64,000 nt of DNA from Nesterenkonia sandarakina (GCF_003003175.1 NZ_PVTY01000010.1:62001-126000); one strand, 5' to 3'; positions 26,380-35,254 are shown, counted from the first letter of the stretch. Numbers and translations are program-made. Notes: generated from the sequence alone by a model not told the origin.

Positions 26380-26655
26380 TCAGACGGTCTTGCGACCGCG
26401 GCGACCGGTGATGGCCTGCCAGATGAAGGCAACCAGGACGCCGCCGCCGATGGCGAAGAGCCAGGTGGCGAGATCGAAGAACGAGTCGTTGACGTTGATG
26501 CCGAAGACTGCCGAGGCGATGAAGCCGCCGAGCAGTGCGCCGAGCACACCGGTGACCAGTGCAGCGATCCAGCCGCCGGCCTGCTTGCCGGGCAGGATGA
26601 GGCGAGCGATGGCGCCGGCGATGAGGCCCAGGACGAGCCAAGCAATGATTCCCAT
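26380..26655 (-). CDS. GlsB/YeaQ/YmgE family membrane protein
   Basis: A 91-residue protein with three hydrophobic segments, starting MGIIAWLVLGLIAGAIARLI with the glycine-rich pattern of the transglycosylase-associated (GlsB/YeaQ) family, linked to cell-envelope stress. PGKQAGGWIAALVTGVLGALL and TWLFAIGGGVLVAFIWQAI follow. GGAGG is 7 nt before the ATG at 26655, so the longer in-frame extension is ignored. Confidence 0.88.
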   Translation of the reverse strand: MGIIAWLVLGLIAGAIARLILPGKQAGGWIAALVTGVLGALLGGFIASAVFGINVNDSFFDLATWLFAIGGGVLVAFIWQAITGRRGRKTV

Positions 26656-26816
26656 GATGTTCCTCCAGTGTTTTTCTGAACCTGTCAGGTTCGACTGATT
26701 CCAGCCTAACGTCTCGAATGCAGGATCTAGCATTCTTTTGTGTCTGACAGAGATCGCCTACATCACAGTTCTGTTACCGCCGTAGCGCAGTTCTTCCCAG
26801 GTCAGGACCAGGGTTT

Positions 26817-28439
26817 TCAGTCATTCCAGACCTGCTGCATCCACCGTTCAATGTCCTGCGCGGTGCGGGGGAGTGCCGCGGAGAGATTCTCTGCACCGTC
26901 GGGCGTGACGAGCACGTCATCTTCGATCCGGATTCCGATCCCACGGAACTCTGCAGGCACGGCGAGATCCTCATTCTTGAAATACAGTCCAGGCTCGATG
27001 GTGAAGACCATTCCGGGTTCCAGGACCCCGTCGAGGTAGAGCTCGCGCTTGGCCTGGGCGCAGTCGTGGACGTCCAGACCGAGGTGGTGGCTGGTGCCGT
27101 GCGGCATCCACCGGCGGTGATGCTGTCCGGTCTCCGCCAGGGCCTCCTCGAGGCTGACCGGAAGCAGTCCCCAGTCATCGAGGTGCTCGGCGAGGACCGT
27201 GACCGCGGCGGCGTGGATCTCCCGGAACCGGATCCCGGGCCGGACCACCGCGAAGGCGGCATCGGCGGCGGCAAGGACCGCGTCGTAGATCCTGCGCTGT
27301 GTCGGAGAGAATTCGCCGTTGACGGGCAAGGTGCGGGTGATATCGGCGGTGTAGAGCGAGTCCGCCTCCACGCCGGCATCGAGCAGCAGAAGGTCTCCGC
27401 GGCGCACCGCACCGTGGTTACGGATCCAGTGCAGCACGGTGGCGTTGTTTCCGGCGGCGGCGATCGTGTCGTAGCCGAGATCGTTGCCCTCCAGTCGGGC
27501 GCGAGCGAAGAACGCGCCCTCGACGATCCGCTCGCCGCGGGCATGGTCGGCCGCGCGCGGCAGGGCTGCGATGACATCGTGGAAGCCGGCGATCGTGGCG
27601 TCGACCGAGACGCGCATCTGCGCGACCTCCCACTCGTCCTTGACCAGGCGCAGCTCCGAGAGTGCTTCGGCCAGCTCGCCGTCGAAGGCATCCGAGGTCT
27701 CCAGGTCCACGGTGGTGTTGATCCGCGAGGTGTCCACCAGGGCGTCCACGTCCATGTCGACCTCGCGCAGGAGCCGGATCCTGGTGCCGCCGAACTCGAC
27801 CGGGCCGGCGTTCTTGGTCACGGCGACCTCCAGCGCCCCGGAGTCCGCGGTGCGAAGCCCGAGCCGCTGGGCGAATTCCTCGAGTCCGGGCCGGGGCCCG
27901 ATCCAGAACTCGCCGTGCCGGGCGTCGGCGTAGAACTCCTGGGTGTCGCGGCCGGCCATCGGCTTGAAGTAGAGCGTGACCTCATGTCCTGAACCGTGAT
28001 CACCGGTGCCCTCGTCCACGGGCTCGAAGACCAGCACGGCACCTGGCTCGTGGTCGACGCCGAGTCCGGAGAGGTGGGCGAAGGCCGAGTGGGGGCGGAA
28101 CCGGTAGTCGGTGTCATTCGAGCGCACCTTGTGCGGTCCCGCGGGGATCACCAGCCGCTCGCCCGGGAACTGCGCCGAGACCGCGCTGCGCCTCGCCGAC
28201 GCGTGGTCGGCGACCTCATCGCGCTCGTGCTGCACCGGCTCGGCCGGGGCCCAGCTGGAGGCCATGAACTCCTTGAACGCCTCAGAGGTGGGCCGCTGTG
28301 AGCGGTTGTTCACCCGGTCGCTGAGCTCCTGCGCCTGATCGGGTGCCTGCGCGGGGGTGAATCCCGCTGAGGAGGACGGCGAGACGACGTCGAACTCATC
28401 CTGCTTCTCTGAACTGGTCATGTTCTCTGAACTGGTCAT
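26817..28439 (-). CDS. pepP: Xaa-Pro aminopeptidase (M24B)
   Basis: A 540-residue aminopeptidase P that removes the residue before a proline. The N-terminal domain is followed by the pita-bread metal domain with the dinuclear-site residues visible: LLLDAGVEADSLYTADITRT (two Asp), GTSHHLGLDVHD (His), VFTIEPGLYF and GIRIEDDVLVT (two Glu). The very start is odd: an 18-bp tandem duplication at 28405-28440 repeats the start codon, giving MTSSEN then MTSSEK. A TAGACT box lies 6 nt upstream. Confidence 0.94.
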   Translation of the reverse strand: MTSSENMTSSEKQDEFDVVSPSSSAGFTPAQAPDQAQELSDRVNNRSQRPTSEAFKEFMASSWAPAEPVQHERDEVADHASARRSAVSAQFPGERLVIPAGPHKVRSNDTDYRFRPHSAFAHLSGLGVDHEPGAVLVFEPVDEGTGDHGSGHEVTLYFKPMAGRDTQEFYADARHGEFWIGPRPGLEEFAQRLGLRTADSGALEVAVTKNAGPVEFGGTRIRLLREVDMDVDALVDTSRINTTVDLETSDAFDGELAEALSELRLVKDEWEVAQMRVSVDATIAGFHDVIAALPRAADHARGERIVEGAFFARARLEGNDLGYDTIAAAGNNATVLHWIRNHGAVRRGDLLLLDAGVEADSLYTADITRTLPVNGEFSPTQRRIYDAVLAAADAAFAVVRPGIRFREIHAAAVTVLAEHLDDWGLLPVSLEEALAETGQHHRRWMPHGTSHHLGLDVHDCAQAKRELYLDGVLEPGMVFTIEPGLYFKNEDLAVPAEFRGIGIRIEDDVLVTPDGAENLSAALPRTAQDIERWMQQVWND

Positions 28440-28440
28440 G
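28405..28440 (-). repeat. 18-bp tandem duplication across the pepP start codon
   Basis: Two perfect copies of TTCTCTGAACTGGTCATG (plus strand), 28405-28422 and 28423-28440. Each contains an in-frame ATG for pepP. Confidence 0.75.
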
Positions 28441-28445
28441 GCCCC

Positions 28446-28451
28446 AGTCTA
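28446..28451 (-). promoter_or_regulatory. -10 box TAGACT, leaderless layout, pepP
   Basis: TAGACT on the minus strand, 6 nt, then the ATG at 28439, so the outer of the two duplicated ATGs is favoured. Confidence 0.5.
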
Positions 28452-28509
28452 GGTGGGCGACCCTGCCGGGGCGGGTCTGCTGAAGGCGGTTCTGCCGGGG
28501 GCTGGCCGG

Positions 28510-28515
28510 TAGGCT
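28510..28515 (+). promoter_or_regulatory. -10 box TAGGCT, near-leaderless, PHP gene
   Basis: TAGGCT, 7 nt, then the ATG at 28523. It is divergent from the pepP box 59 bp away. Confidence 0.48.
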
Positions 28516-28522
28516 GAGGGGC

Positions 28523-29374
28523 ATGAGCGTGGACCTGCACACCCATTCGAACGTCTCCGACGGCACCGAATCTCCTGCCGCGGTGATCGCGGCTGCGGCC
28601 GCCGCCGGACTGCAGGGGCTCGCGCTGACCGACCATGACACCACCTCCGGATGGGACGAGGCGATCGCGGCCGCTCTCGAGCACCGGATCGCCCTGCTGC
28701 CCGGCATGGAGATCACCACGCTGACCGAGAACGGGATCAGCGTCCACCTGCTCAGCTACCTCCACGACCCGCTGCACCCCGGACTCTCGGCCGCCGTCGC
28801 AAAGGCCCGGGATGGTCGGCTGCACCGAGCACGGCGGATCGCGGACCGGCTCTCGGTGGACTTCCCGCTGACCTGGGAGACCGTGGAACAGCATGTCAGC
28901 GCCGGGGCCACCGTCGGGCGTCCGCACCTGGCCGACGCGCTCGTGGGCATCGGCGCGGTCGCTGATCGGCAGGAGGCCTTCGACCACCTGCTGCACTCGG
29001 CCTCTCCCTACTACGTCGGCCAGGACAACATGCACCCGGCGACGGCGATCCGGCTGGTCCGCGAGGCGGGGGGAGTCCCGGTGCTGGCCCACGGCATGGC
29101 CTCCGCCCGCGGGCGCACGGTCAGCGTCGAGCAGCTCGAGGAGATGGTCGCCGCAGGCCTCGCCGGGGTGGAGGTCTACCACCGGGACAATGCCGAGTCG
29201 GGCCGCGAGGTGCTCCGCGAGCTGGCCGCCCGTCATGACCTGCTGGTCACCGGCTCCTCGGACTATCACGGCACCGGTAAGGACAACCTCATCGGGGAGA
29301 ACACCACCCCCTGGGAGACGGTGGAGGCGCTGTGCGCGCAGGCCACCGGGATCGCGCCGATCCGGCCTGAATAG
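28523..29374 (+). CDS. PHP-domain phosphoesterase (TrpH/RNase AM-like)
   Basis: A 283-residue PHP-fold enzyme. The metal-site motifs appear in order: DLHTHSNVSDG, GLALTDHDTTSGW, GMEITT, then GRPHLADALV, and near the C-terminus TGSSDYHGTGK. This is the YciV/TrpH group, which in E. coli is a 5'-3' exoribonuclease and 3',5'-nucleotide bisphosphatase. Substrate here is not provable from sequence. It runs with a TetR regulator 9 nt downstream, though the latter has its own TAGACT box. Confidence 0.9.
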   Translation: MSVDLHTHSNVSDGTESPAAVIAAAAAAGLQGLALTDHDTTSGWDEAIAAALEHRIALLPGMEITTLTENGISVHLLSYLHDPLHPGLSAAVAKARDGRLHRARRIADRLSVDFPLTWETVEQHVSAGATVGRPHLADALVGIGAVADRQEAFDHLLHSASPYYVGQDNMHPATAIRLVREAGGVPVLAHGMASARGRTVSVEQLEEMVAAGLAGVEVYHRDNAESGREVLRELAARHDLLVTGSSDYHGTGKDNLIGENTTPWETVEALCAQATGIAPIRPE

Positions 29375-29377
29375 ACT
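29372..29377 (+). promoter_or_regulatory. -10 box TAGACT, leaderless layout, TetR gene
   Basis: TAGACT overlaps the PHP gene's stop codon region; 6 nt later is the ATG at 29384. Confidence 0.48.
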
Positions 29378-29383
29378 GTCCCC

Positions 29384-30034
29384 ATGAGTCAGAGCACCAG
29401 AGACCCGGCCGGCGTCGTGCGAGCCAAGCGGCTGCCGCGGGAACAGCGCCGCACCCAGCTGCTGGAGTGCGCGCTGCAGGTCTTCGTGGCCAAGGGGTAT
29501 CACGGCGCCTCGATGGATGACATCGCCGAGATCGCCCAGGTCTCCAAGCCGGTGCTCTATCAGCACTTCCCCGGCAAGCACGAGCTCTTCCTCGGGCTGC
29601 TCGACACCCACCTGGGGGCGCTGGAGCACGAGCTCACCCAGGCGCTGTCCCTGGCGGAGGACAACAAGGACCGGGTGCAGGCCACCATGGGGGCCTTCTA
29701 CGAGTTCATCTCCCGCAAGGACGAGGCCTACCGGCTGGTCTTCACCTCCGGCATGGACAACGACGACGAGGTCGAAGACCGGCTGGAACGCTTCCACGAC
29801 GACATGGCCGCCGCGATCGCCGAGGTCATCGCCGACGACACCGGCCAGCCGATGGCCGAGGCCACGATGCTCGGCCACGGACTCATCGGGATGGCGCTCT
29901 CGGCGGCCCGGCACTGGAGCCGGCTCTCCGAGCGCCCGGACCGGGAGGTCTCCGCGCAGCTGACCGCTCGTTTGGCTTGGCGCGGAATCTCGGGCTTCCC
30001 GAAGGAGTCTGAAAGCACGGACAGCACAAGGTAG
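29384..30034 (+). CDS. TetR-family transcriptional regulator
   Basis: A 216-residue regulator. Residues about 17-65 are the TetR helix-turn-helix: RTQLLECALQVFVAKGYHGA and MDDIAEIAQVSKPVLYQHFP with the YxHF signature. The C-terminal domain would sense a ligand or partner. It precedes DUF3107 and a DEAD-box helicase on the same strand. The order TetR-DUF3107-helicase recurs in actinobacteria, but the target genes are unknown. Confidence 0.93.
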   Translation: MSQSTRDPAGVVRAKRLPREQRRTQLLECALQVFVAKGYHGASMDDIAEIAQVSKPVLYQHFPGKHELFLGLLDTHLGALEHELTQALSLAEDNKDRVQATMGAFYEFISRKDEAYRLVFTSGMDNDDEVEDRLERFHDDMAAAIAEVIADDTGQPMAEATMLGHGLIGMALSAARHWSRLSERPDREVSAQLTARLAWRGISGFPKESESTDSTR

Positions 30035-30141
30035 GTAGACTCGAGGCAGGTAAACCCGCCCGCTTCTTCGCATCCGCCCGCCCGACGGGCACCTGCGGAA
30101 CTCTTCGAAGTGGGCGCAGCCCATAGATTCAAGGAGTTGGC

Positions 30142-30375
30142 ATGGAAGTACGTATCGGCATTCAGCACGTCTCTCGCGAGATCGTCATCGAGACCGACGC
30201 CAAGCCCGAGGATATCGAGCAGGCCGTGGCCACCGCCATCGAAGGTGCGCAGCCGCTGCTCAGCCTGGAAGATCGCCGCGGCAAGAAGATCGTCGTGCCC
30301 GTCGCGTCCATCGGCTACGTGGAGATCGGCTCCGACACCAAACAGACTGTGGGCTTCGCAGCCGCAGTCGCCTAA
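30142..30375 (+). CDS. DUF3107 small protein
   Basis: A 77-residue protein (MEVRIGIQHVSREIVIETDA, ending VEIGSDTKQTVGFAAA), matching actinobacterial DUF3107. It is a small, soluble alpha/beta protein of unknown function. AAGGAG lies 5 nt before the ATG, a strong ribosome site. Its TAA stop overlaps the ATG of the helicase gene at 30375, which suggests coupling. Confidence 0.88.
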   Translation: MEVRIGIQHVSREIVIETDAKPEDIEQAVATAIEGAQPLLSLEDRRGKKIVVPVASIGYVEIGSDTKQTVGFAAAVA

Positions 30376-32162
30376 TGAAAGTACCTATGACTGAACAGAC
30401 CACCGAGCCCTCAGCCGCCGAGACGGACACCACGCTCGCCGCCGCTGATCCTGAGCTCGTCGAGGCCGTCGAAGCCTCCAGCCTCACCTTCGCAGACTTC
30501 AACGTGCGCCCCGAGATCGTCGAGGCCCTCGCCGCCAAGGGGATCACCACCCCCTTCCCGATCCAGGCCGAGACCCTGCCGATCGCGCTGGGCGGCTACG
30601 ACATCATCGGCCAGGCCAAGACCGGCACCGGCAAGACCCTGGGCTTCGGCATCCCCGCCATCCAGCGTGTGACCAGCCCCGACGACGCCGGCTATGACGA
30701 CCTTCCGGCCCCCGGAGCGCCCCAGGCGCTCATCGTGGCACCCACCCGCGAGCTCGCCGTGCAGGTGGCCTCCGACATCAAGGTCGCCGCCGCCCGTCGC
30801 GGGATCCGCGTGGCCACCATCTACGGCGGCCGTGCCTATGAGCCGCAGATCGAAGAGCTGGACCGCGGCGTCGAGATCGTCGTCGGCACCCCCGGCCGGC
30901 TGATCGACCTGCACCGGCAGCGCCACCTGAAGCTGAAGAACGTCAACATCGTGGTCCTCGACGAGGCCGACGAGATGCTCGACCTCGGCTTCCTCCCCGA
31001 CGTGGAGACGCTGCTCTCCGCCGTCCCGGAGGTCGGTCGTCAGACCATGCTCTTCTCCGCGACGATGCCCGGCCCCGTGGTCGCCATGGCGCGCCGCTAC
31101 ATGTCCAAGCCGACGCACATCTCCGCTGCTGATCCGCTGGACGAGGGCATCACCAAGAAGGACATCCGGCAGCTGGTCTACCGGGCGCACCACCTGGACA
31201 AGGACGAGGTCATCGCCCGTCTGCTCCAGGCCGAGGGCCGCGGTCGCACCATCGTGTTCACCCGGACCAAGCGCCAGGCCGACCGGCTCTCCGCCGAGCT
31301 GCAGTCCCGCGGCTTCGCCGCCGGCGCCATCCACGGCGACCTCGGCCAGGGCGCCCGCGAGCAGGCCCTGCGCGCCTTCCGCAACGAGAAGATCGACGTG
31401 CTCGTCGCCACCGACGTCGCCGCCCGCGGCATCGACGTCACCGACATCACCCACGTCATCAACCTCACCGCCCCCGATGACGAGAAGGCCTATCTCCATC
31501 GCGTGGGCCGCACCGGTCGTGCCGGCAAGACCGGCATCGCCGTGACCTTCGTCGACTGGGAGGACATGCCGAAGTGGAAGCTCATCGACAAGGCCCTCGG
31601 CCTGGGCATCCCGGAACCCATCGAGACCTACTCCTCCTCACCGCACCTCTACGAGGACCTCGACATCCCCAAGGGCACCAAGGGACGCCTGCCGCGGCAT
31701 AAGCGCTCCAAGGCCGGCCTGGACGCCGAGGAGCTCGAGGACCTGGGCGGACCCGAGAAGCGCAAGTCCAGCGGCGGACGCGGCGACCGGGACTCCGGTC
31801 GCGGCGGACGCGGCGGCGACCGCGAGGGTGGGCGTGGTGGTCGCTCCGGCGATCGCGACTCCTCACGCGGCGGACGCTCCGGCGGCCGGGACTCCGGCCG
31901 CGGACGCACCCGCACCGACGACTCAAGCCGGGACTCCTCCCAGGAGTCCGCACCCGCAGCCGAGGGCTCAGCCGCCCCGCGCAGCCGCAGCCGTCGCCGC
32001 ACCCGCGGCGGCGAGGACACCGGCTCCGCCGGCCAGGCCCAGCAGGGTCAGCCTGCCGAGTCTGCTGCGCCGTCTGAGGGTTCAGAGTCCGCCACGCAGC
32101 CCAGGCGGCGTCGTCGTCGTCGCGGCGGCTCCGGCGGCGAGAACGCCCCCAGCGAGAGCTGA
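30375..32162 (+). CDS. DEAD-box RNA helicase with RG-rich tail
   Basis: A 595-residue ATP-dependent RNA helicase. All core motifs are present: AKTGTGKTLGF (I), PTRELAVQV (Ia), GTPGRLIDL (Ib), VLDEADEMLDLGF (II), SATMP (III), DVAARGID (V) and HRVGRTGRAGKTG (VI). After residue 450 the protein becomes a basic, RG/RD repeat tail (GDRDSGRGGRGGDREGG and similar) that should bind RNA non-specifically, as in cold-shock CsdA/RhlE helicases. The ATG at 30375 overlaps the upstream stop; a second ATG at 30387, with GAAAG upstream, is an equally good start. Confidence 0.95.
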   Translation: MKVPMTEQTTEPSAAETDTTLAAADPELVEAVEASSLTFADFNVRPEIVEALAAKGITTPFPIQAETLPIALGGYDIIGQAKTGTGKTLGFGIPAIQRVTSPDDAGYDDLPAPGAPQALIVAPTRELAVQVASDIKVAAARRGIRVATIYGGRAYEPQIEELDRGVEIVVGTPGRLIDLHRQRHLKLKNVNIVVLDEADEMLDLGFLPDVETLLSAVPEVGRQTMLFSATMPGPVVAMARRYMSKPTHISAADPLDEGITKKDIRQLVYRAHHLDKDEVIARLLQAEGRGRTIVFTRTKRQADRLSAELQSRGFAAGAIHGDLGQGAREQALRAFRNEKIDVLVATDVAARGIDVTDITHVINLTAPDDEKAYLHRVGRTGRAGKTGIAVTFVDWEDMPKWKLIDKALGLGIPEPIETYSSSPHLYEDLDIPKGTKGRLPRHKRSKAGLDAEELEDLGGPEKRKSSGGRGDRDSGRGGRGGDREGGRGGRSGDRDSSRGGRSGGRDSGRGRTRTDDSSRDSSQESAPAAEGSAAPRSRSRRRTRGGEDTGSAGQAQQGQPAESAAPSEGSESATQPRRRRRRRGGSGGENAPSES

Positions 32163-32173
32163 ACGGCACCGAT

Positions 32174-33079
32174 GTGAGTGCCGGGGAGAGTGCTGCGGCG
32201 CGCAGCCGCAGCTTCGACCCCGACGGTGGTTCGCAGGTGCTCGAGGGCGAGAACCTCGAGCTCCTGCCGAACCTGCCCGACGGCGCGTTCACGGTGATCT
32301 ACCTGGACCCGCCGTTCAACACCGGGCGGGCCCAGCGGGCCACCAAGACCACCAACACCCGGCGACCTGACGGTGAGGGCAACCGGTCGGGATTCCGTGG
32401 ACGCAGCTATGACACGGTCCGCCGCGCACTCGCTGAATACGACGACTCCTTCACCGACTACTGGGAGTTCCTCGAGCCCCGGCTCCTGCATGCCTGGCGG
32501 CTGCTCGCCGATGAGGGCACCCTCTACCTGCACCTGGACTACCGCGAGGTGCACTACGCGAAGGTCCTCTGCGACGCGATCTTCGGGCGCGAGTGCTTCC
32601 TCAACGAGATCATCTGGGCCTACGACTACGGCGGGCGCACCAAGAAGCGCTGGCCCACCAAACACGACACGATCCTGGTCTACGTGAAGAACCCCCGCGG
32701 CTACATCTTCAACGCCGAGGCCGTGGACCGCGAGCCGTATATGGCGCCCGGGCTGGTCACCGCCGAGAAGGTCGCGCGCGGGAAGCTGCCCACCGATGTC
32801 TGGTGGCACACCATCGTCTCGCCCACGGGCCGGGAGAAGACCGGGTACCCCACGCAGAAACCGGTGGGACTGGTCCGCCGAATGGTCCAGGCCTCCTCGA
32901 ACCCGGGGGACTGGGTGCTCGACTTCTTCGCCGGCTCCGGCACCCTCGGCGCGGTCGCCGTGGAGACCGGTCGGCGCTTCATCTGCATCGATTCCTCCCC
33001 GCAGGCCCTGGATGTGATGCAGAATCGTCTGGGCGAGCACGCGCAGGTCCACCGACAGGCATTGATGGAGGCGTCATGA
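32174..33079 (+). CDS. Orphan site-specific DNA methyltransferase (N6A/N4C type)
   Basis: A 301-residue amino-methyltransferase. Motif IV YLDPPFNTGRAQRA comes early (about residue 40) and the SAM motif I DFFAGSGTLGAVA comes late (about 255), the order of the beta class. It should add a methyl group to adenine N6 or cytosine N4 in a sequence that cannot be read from the protein. No restriction gene is near, so it is an orphan. Its GTG start lies 11 nt after the helicase stop, and its TGA overlaps the ATG of the next transporter gene, tying its translation to osmolyte uptake genes. Confidence 0.9.
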   Translation: MSAGESAAARSRSFDPDGGSQVLEGENLELLPNLPDGAFTVIYLDPPFNTGRAQRATKTTNTRRPDGEGNRSGFRGRSYDTVRRALAEYDDSFTDYWEFLEPRLLHAWRLLADEGTLYLHLDYREVHYAKVLCDAIFGRECFLNEIIWAYDYGGRTKKRWPTKHDTILVYVKNPRGYIFNAEAVDREPYMAPGLVTAEKVARGKLPTDVWWHTIVSPTGREKTGYPTQKPVGLVRRMVQASSNPGDWVLDFFAGSGTLGAVAVETGRRFICIDSSPQALDVMQNRLGEHAQVHRQALMEAS

Positions 33080-33909
33080 TCGAATTTCGGCAGGTCAACA
33101 AGACCTACCCGGACGGCACCGCCGCGGTCCAGGACTTCAGCCTCACCGTGCCCTCGCACACCACCACCGTGCTGCTGGGCTCCTCCGGCTGCGGGAAGAC
33201 CACCCTGCTGCGGATGGTCAACCGGATGGTGGACCCCAGCTCCGGCGCCGTGCTCATCGACGACGAAGACGTGGCCGACGTCGAACCGGTCGCCCTGCGC
33301 CGCCGCATCGGCTACGTCATGCAGCACTCCGGACTTCTCCCGCACCGCCGGGTCATCGACAACATCGCCACCGTGCCCCGGCTCAACGGTGCCTCCCGGG
33401 CCGACGCCCGGGCCCGCGGCTACGAGCTGATGGAGATCGTCGGACTCGACGCCTCCCTGGGCGTGCGCTATCCCGGGCAGCTCTCCGGCGGCCAGCAGCA
33501 GCGCGTCGGCGTGGCCCGCGGACTCGCCGCCGATCCGAACATCCTGCTCATGGACGAGCCCTTCGGCGCCGTGGACCCGCTGGTCCGCGTTGAGCTGCAG
33601 CGCGAGCTCTCCCGGGTCCAGGCCGAGCTGAAGAAGACCATCATCTTCGTCACCCACGACATCGACGAGGCGCTGACCCTGGGGGATCAGATCGTGGTGC
33701 TCAAGGCCGGCGGTGAGATCGCCGCCGCGGGCACGCCTGCCGAGCTGGTACAGAACCAGCAGGACGAGTTCGTCTCGCGCTTCCTCGGCCTGGACTCGGG
33801 CCGACGGTCGCTGACCGCTGCCACGGCCGACGACGGCGGCTGGCTGATCTCCGACGCTCAGGGCCGACCCCTGGGCGTGGTCGACTCCCAGCCGGTCCAG
33901 CGCCCATGA
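33076..33909 (+). CDS. opuCA: Osmoprotectant ABC transporter ATPase (OpuCA-like)
   Basis: A 277-residue ATPase. The frame is open well upstream, but the conserved N-terminus MIEFRQVNKTYPDG starts at 33076, overlapping the methyltransferase stop (ATGA). Walker A GSSGCGKTTLLRMVN, signature LSGGQQQRVGVARGL and Walker B LLMDEPFGAVDPL are intact. After residue 240 there is only a short tail; the CBS pair that senses ionic strength in classic OpuA/OpuCA is absent or reduced to one partial element. It energises uptake of betaine, choline or a related solute. Confidence 0.93.
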   Translation: MIEFRQVNKTYPDGTAAVQDFSLTVPSHTTTVLLGSSGCGKTTLLRMVNRMVDPSSGAVLIDDEDVADVEPVALRRRIGYVMQHSGLLPHRRVIDNIATVPRLNGASRADARARGYELMEIVGLDASLGVRYPGQLSGGQQQRVGVARGLAADPNILLMDEPFGAVDPLVRVELQRELSRVQAELKKTIIFVTHDIDEALTLGDQIVVLKAGGEIAAAGTPAELVQNQQDEFVSRFLGLDSGRRSLTAATADDGGWLISDAQGRPLGVVDSQPVQRP

Positions 33910-34586
33910 CCTGGGTCCTGGAGAACCTCCCCCGGATCGGGGAGCTCACGCTCGCGCACCTCGCGCTGAGCCTGCCGGCGGTGGTCATCGCCTTCGTGCT
34001 CTCGATCCCGTTGGCCTGGGGCGCGAACCGGGTCCGGGTGCTGCGTGAACCGGTGCTCACCGGCACCGGGCTGCTCTACGCGGTGCCCTCGCTGCCGCTG
34101 TTCATCCTGCTGCCCGCGCTGATCGGCACCTCGGTGCGCGACCCGCTCAACGTGGTCATCGCGCTCTCGATCTTCGGCCTGGCCCTCATGGTGCGCTCTG
34201 CCGCGGAGGCCCTGGACGCGGTGACCGCCGACGTGCGCACCTCCGCCACCGCCATCGGATTCTCCGGGGTCGGGCGCTTCTTCACCGTGGAGCTTCCGCT
34301 GGCCGGTCCCGCCCTGCTCGCCGGGGTACGGGTGGTCTGCGTAAGCTCGATCAGCCTGGTCTCGGTCAGTGCGGTGCTCGGGGTCAGCTCGCTGGGCTCG
34401 CTGTTCACCGACGGGTTCGCCCGCAACATCATCGGCTCCATCGTGGCCGGGATCGTGATGACGGTGGTGCTCGCGCTGATCTGCGATCTGCTGCTGGTCC
34501 TGGCCGGGCGGATGCTGATGCCCTGGCAGCAGACGAGCCGGCGTCGTCGTCCGCTGCCGACCCGGGCCCGGGAGGTCGCAGCATGA
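33906..34586 (+). CDS. opuCB: Osmoprotectant ABC permease (OpuCB-like)
   Basis: A 226-residue inner-membrane permease with about five or six spans, carrying the binding-protein-dependent loop AEALDAVTADVRTSATAIGFSG followed by the EAA-type segment FFTVELPLAGPALLAG. Start ATG at 33906 overlaps the ATPase stop (ATGA). It should form the channel with the second permease. Specificity is inferred from the operon, not from the sequence itself. Confidence 0.92.
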   Translation: MTWVLENLPRIGELTLAHLALSLPAVVIAFVLSIPLAWGANRVRVLREPVLTGTGLLYAVPSLPLFILLPALIGTSVRDPLNVVIALSIFGLALMVRSAAEALDAVTADVRTSATAIGFSGVGRFFTVELPLAGPALLAGVRVVCVSSISLVSVSAVLGVSSLGSLFTDGFARNIIGSIVAGIVMTVVLALICDLLLVLAGRMLMPWQQTSRRRRPLPTRAREVAA

Positions 34587-35254
34587 CCAACATCCTCGAG
34601 GCGCTGAACTGGCTGTTCACCGCCGAAGCCTGGGCCGGACCCGGCGGGCTCTGGGTGCGCTCTCTGGAGCACCTGGGCTACACGCTGCTCGCACTCGGGA
34701 TCTCGGCGGCGATCGCGCTGCCCCTGGGCCTGGCGATCGGGCACACGCACAAGGGCCGCGGCATCGCGATCCTGGCCACCGGCGCCGCCCGTGCGCTGCC
34801 CACGCTGGGCCTGCTGACCCTGGTCGCGCTGTTCACCGGGATCGGACTCACCGCCCCGATGGTGGCGCTGGTGATCCTCGCCGCGCCCTCGGTGCTGGCC
34901 GGCGCCTATGCCGGGGTGGAATCGGTCAATCAGGCCACCGTGGACGCCGCGCGCGCCCAGGGGATGAGCGGCTGGCAGGTCCTCACCCGAGTAGAGATCC
35001 CGCTGGGGCTGCCGCTGATCCTGAGCGGACTGCGGCTCGCCGCGCTGCAGATCATCGCCACCGCCACGCTCGCGGCCTATGTCGGCGCCGGCGGGCTCGG
35101 ACGTCAGCTGTTCCTGGGGCTGCAGACCTATGACTACGCCGTGATGCTCGGCGCCTCCCTGGTGGTGATCCTGCTCGCGATCCTGGTGGACGCCACGTTC
35201 GGGATCACCCAGCGGCTGCTGCGTCGGGTCCCGGGATTGGCCGGCGCGGGATGA
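34583..35254 (+). CDS. opuCD: Osmoprotectant ABC permease (OpuCD-like)
   Basis: A 223-residue permease paralogous to the preceding one, with the EAA-like loop VDAARAQGMSGWQVLTRVEI and LGLPLILSGLRLAALQII. ATG at 34583 overlaps the upstream stop by four bases, so the three genes are coupled. Two permeases plus one ATPase plus one lipoprotein is the usual OpuC/ProU-like layout. Confidence 0.92.
   Translation: MTNILEALNWLFTAEAWAGPGGLWVRSLEHLGYTLLALGISAAIALPLGLAIGHTHKGRGIAILATGAARALPTLGLLTLVALFTGIGLTAPMVALVILAAPSVLAGAYAGVESVNQATVDAARAQGMSGWQVLTRVEIPLGLPLILSGLRLAALQIIATATLAAYVGAGGLGRQLFLGLQTYDYAVMLGASLVVILLAILVDATFGITQRLLRRVPGLAGAG

Noticed and set aside
31780-31920. GGC/CGC-rich repeats that resemble a short tandem array
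   Set aside because: They encode the RG/RD tail of the DEAD-box helicase and are explained by the protein.
32593-33075. Upstream extension of the OpuCA frame
   Set aside because: It runs through the methyltransferase gene in another frame; the conserved ATPase begins at MIEFRQVNKTY (33076).
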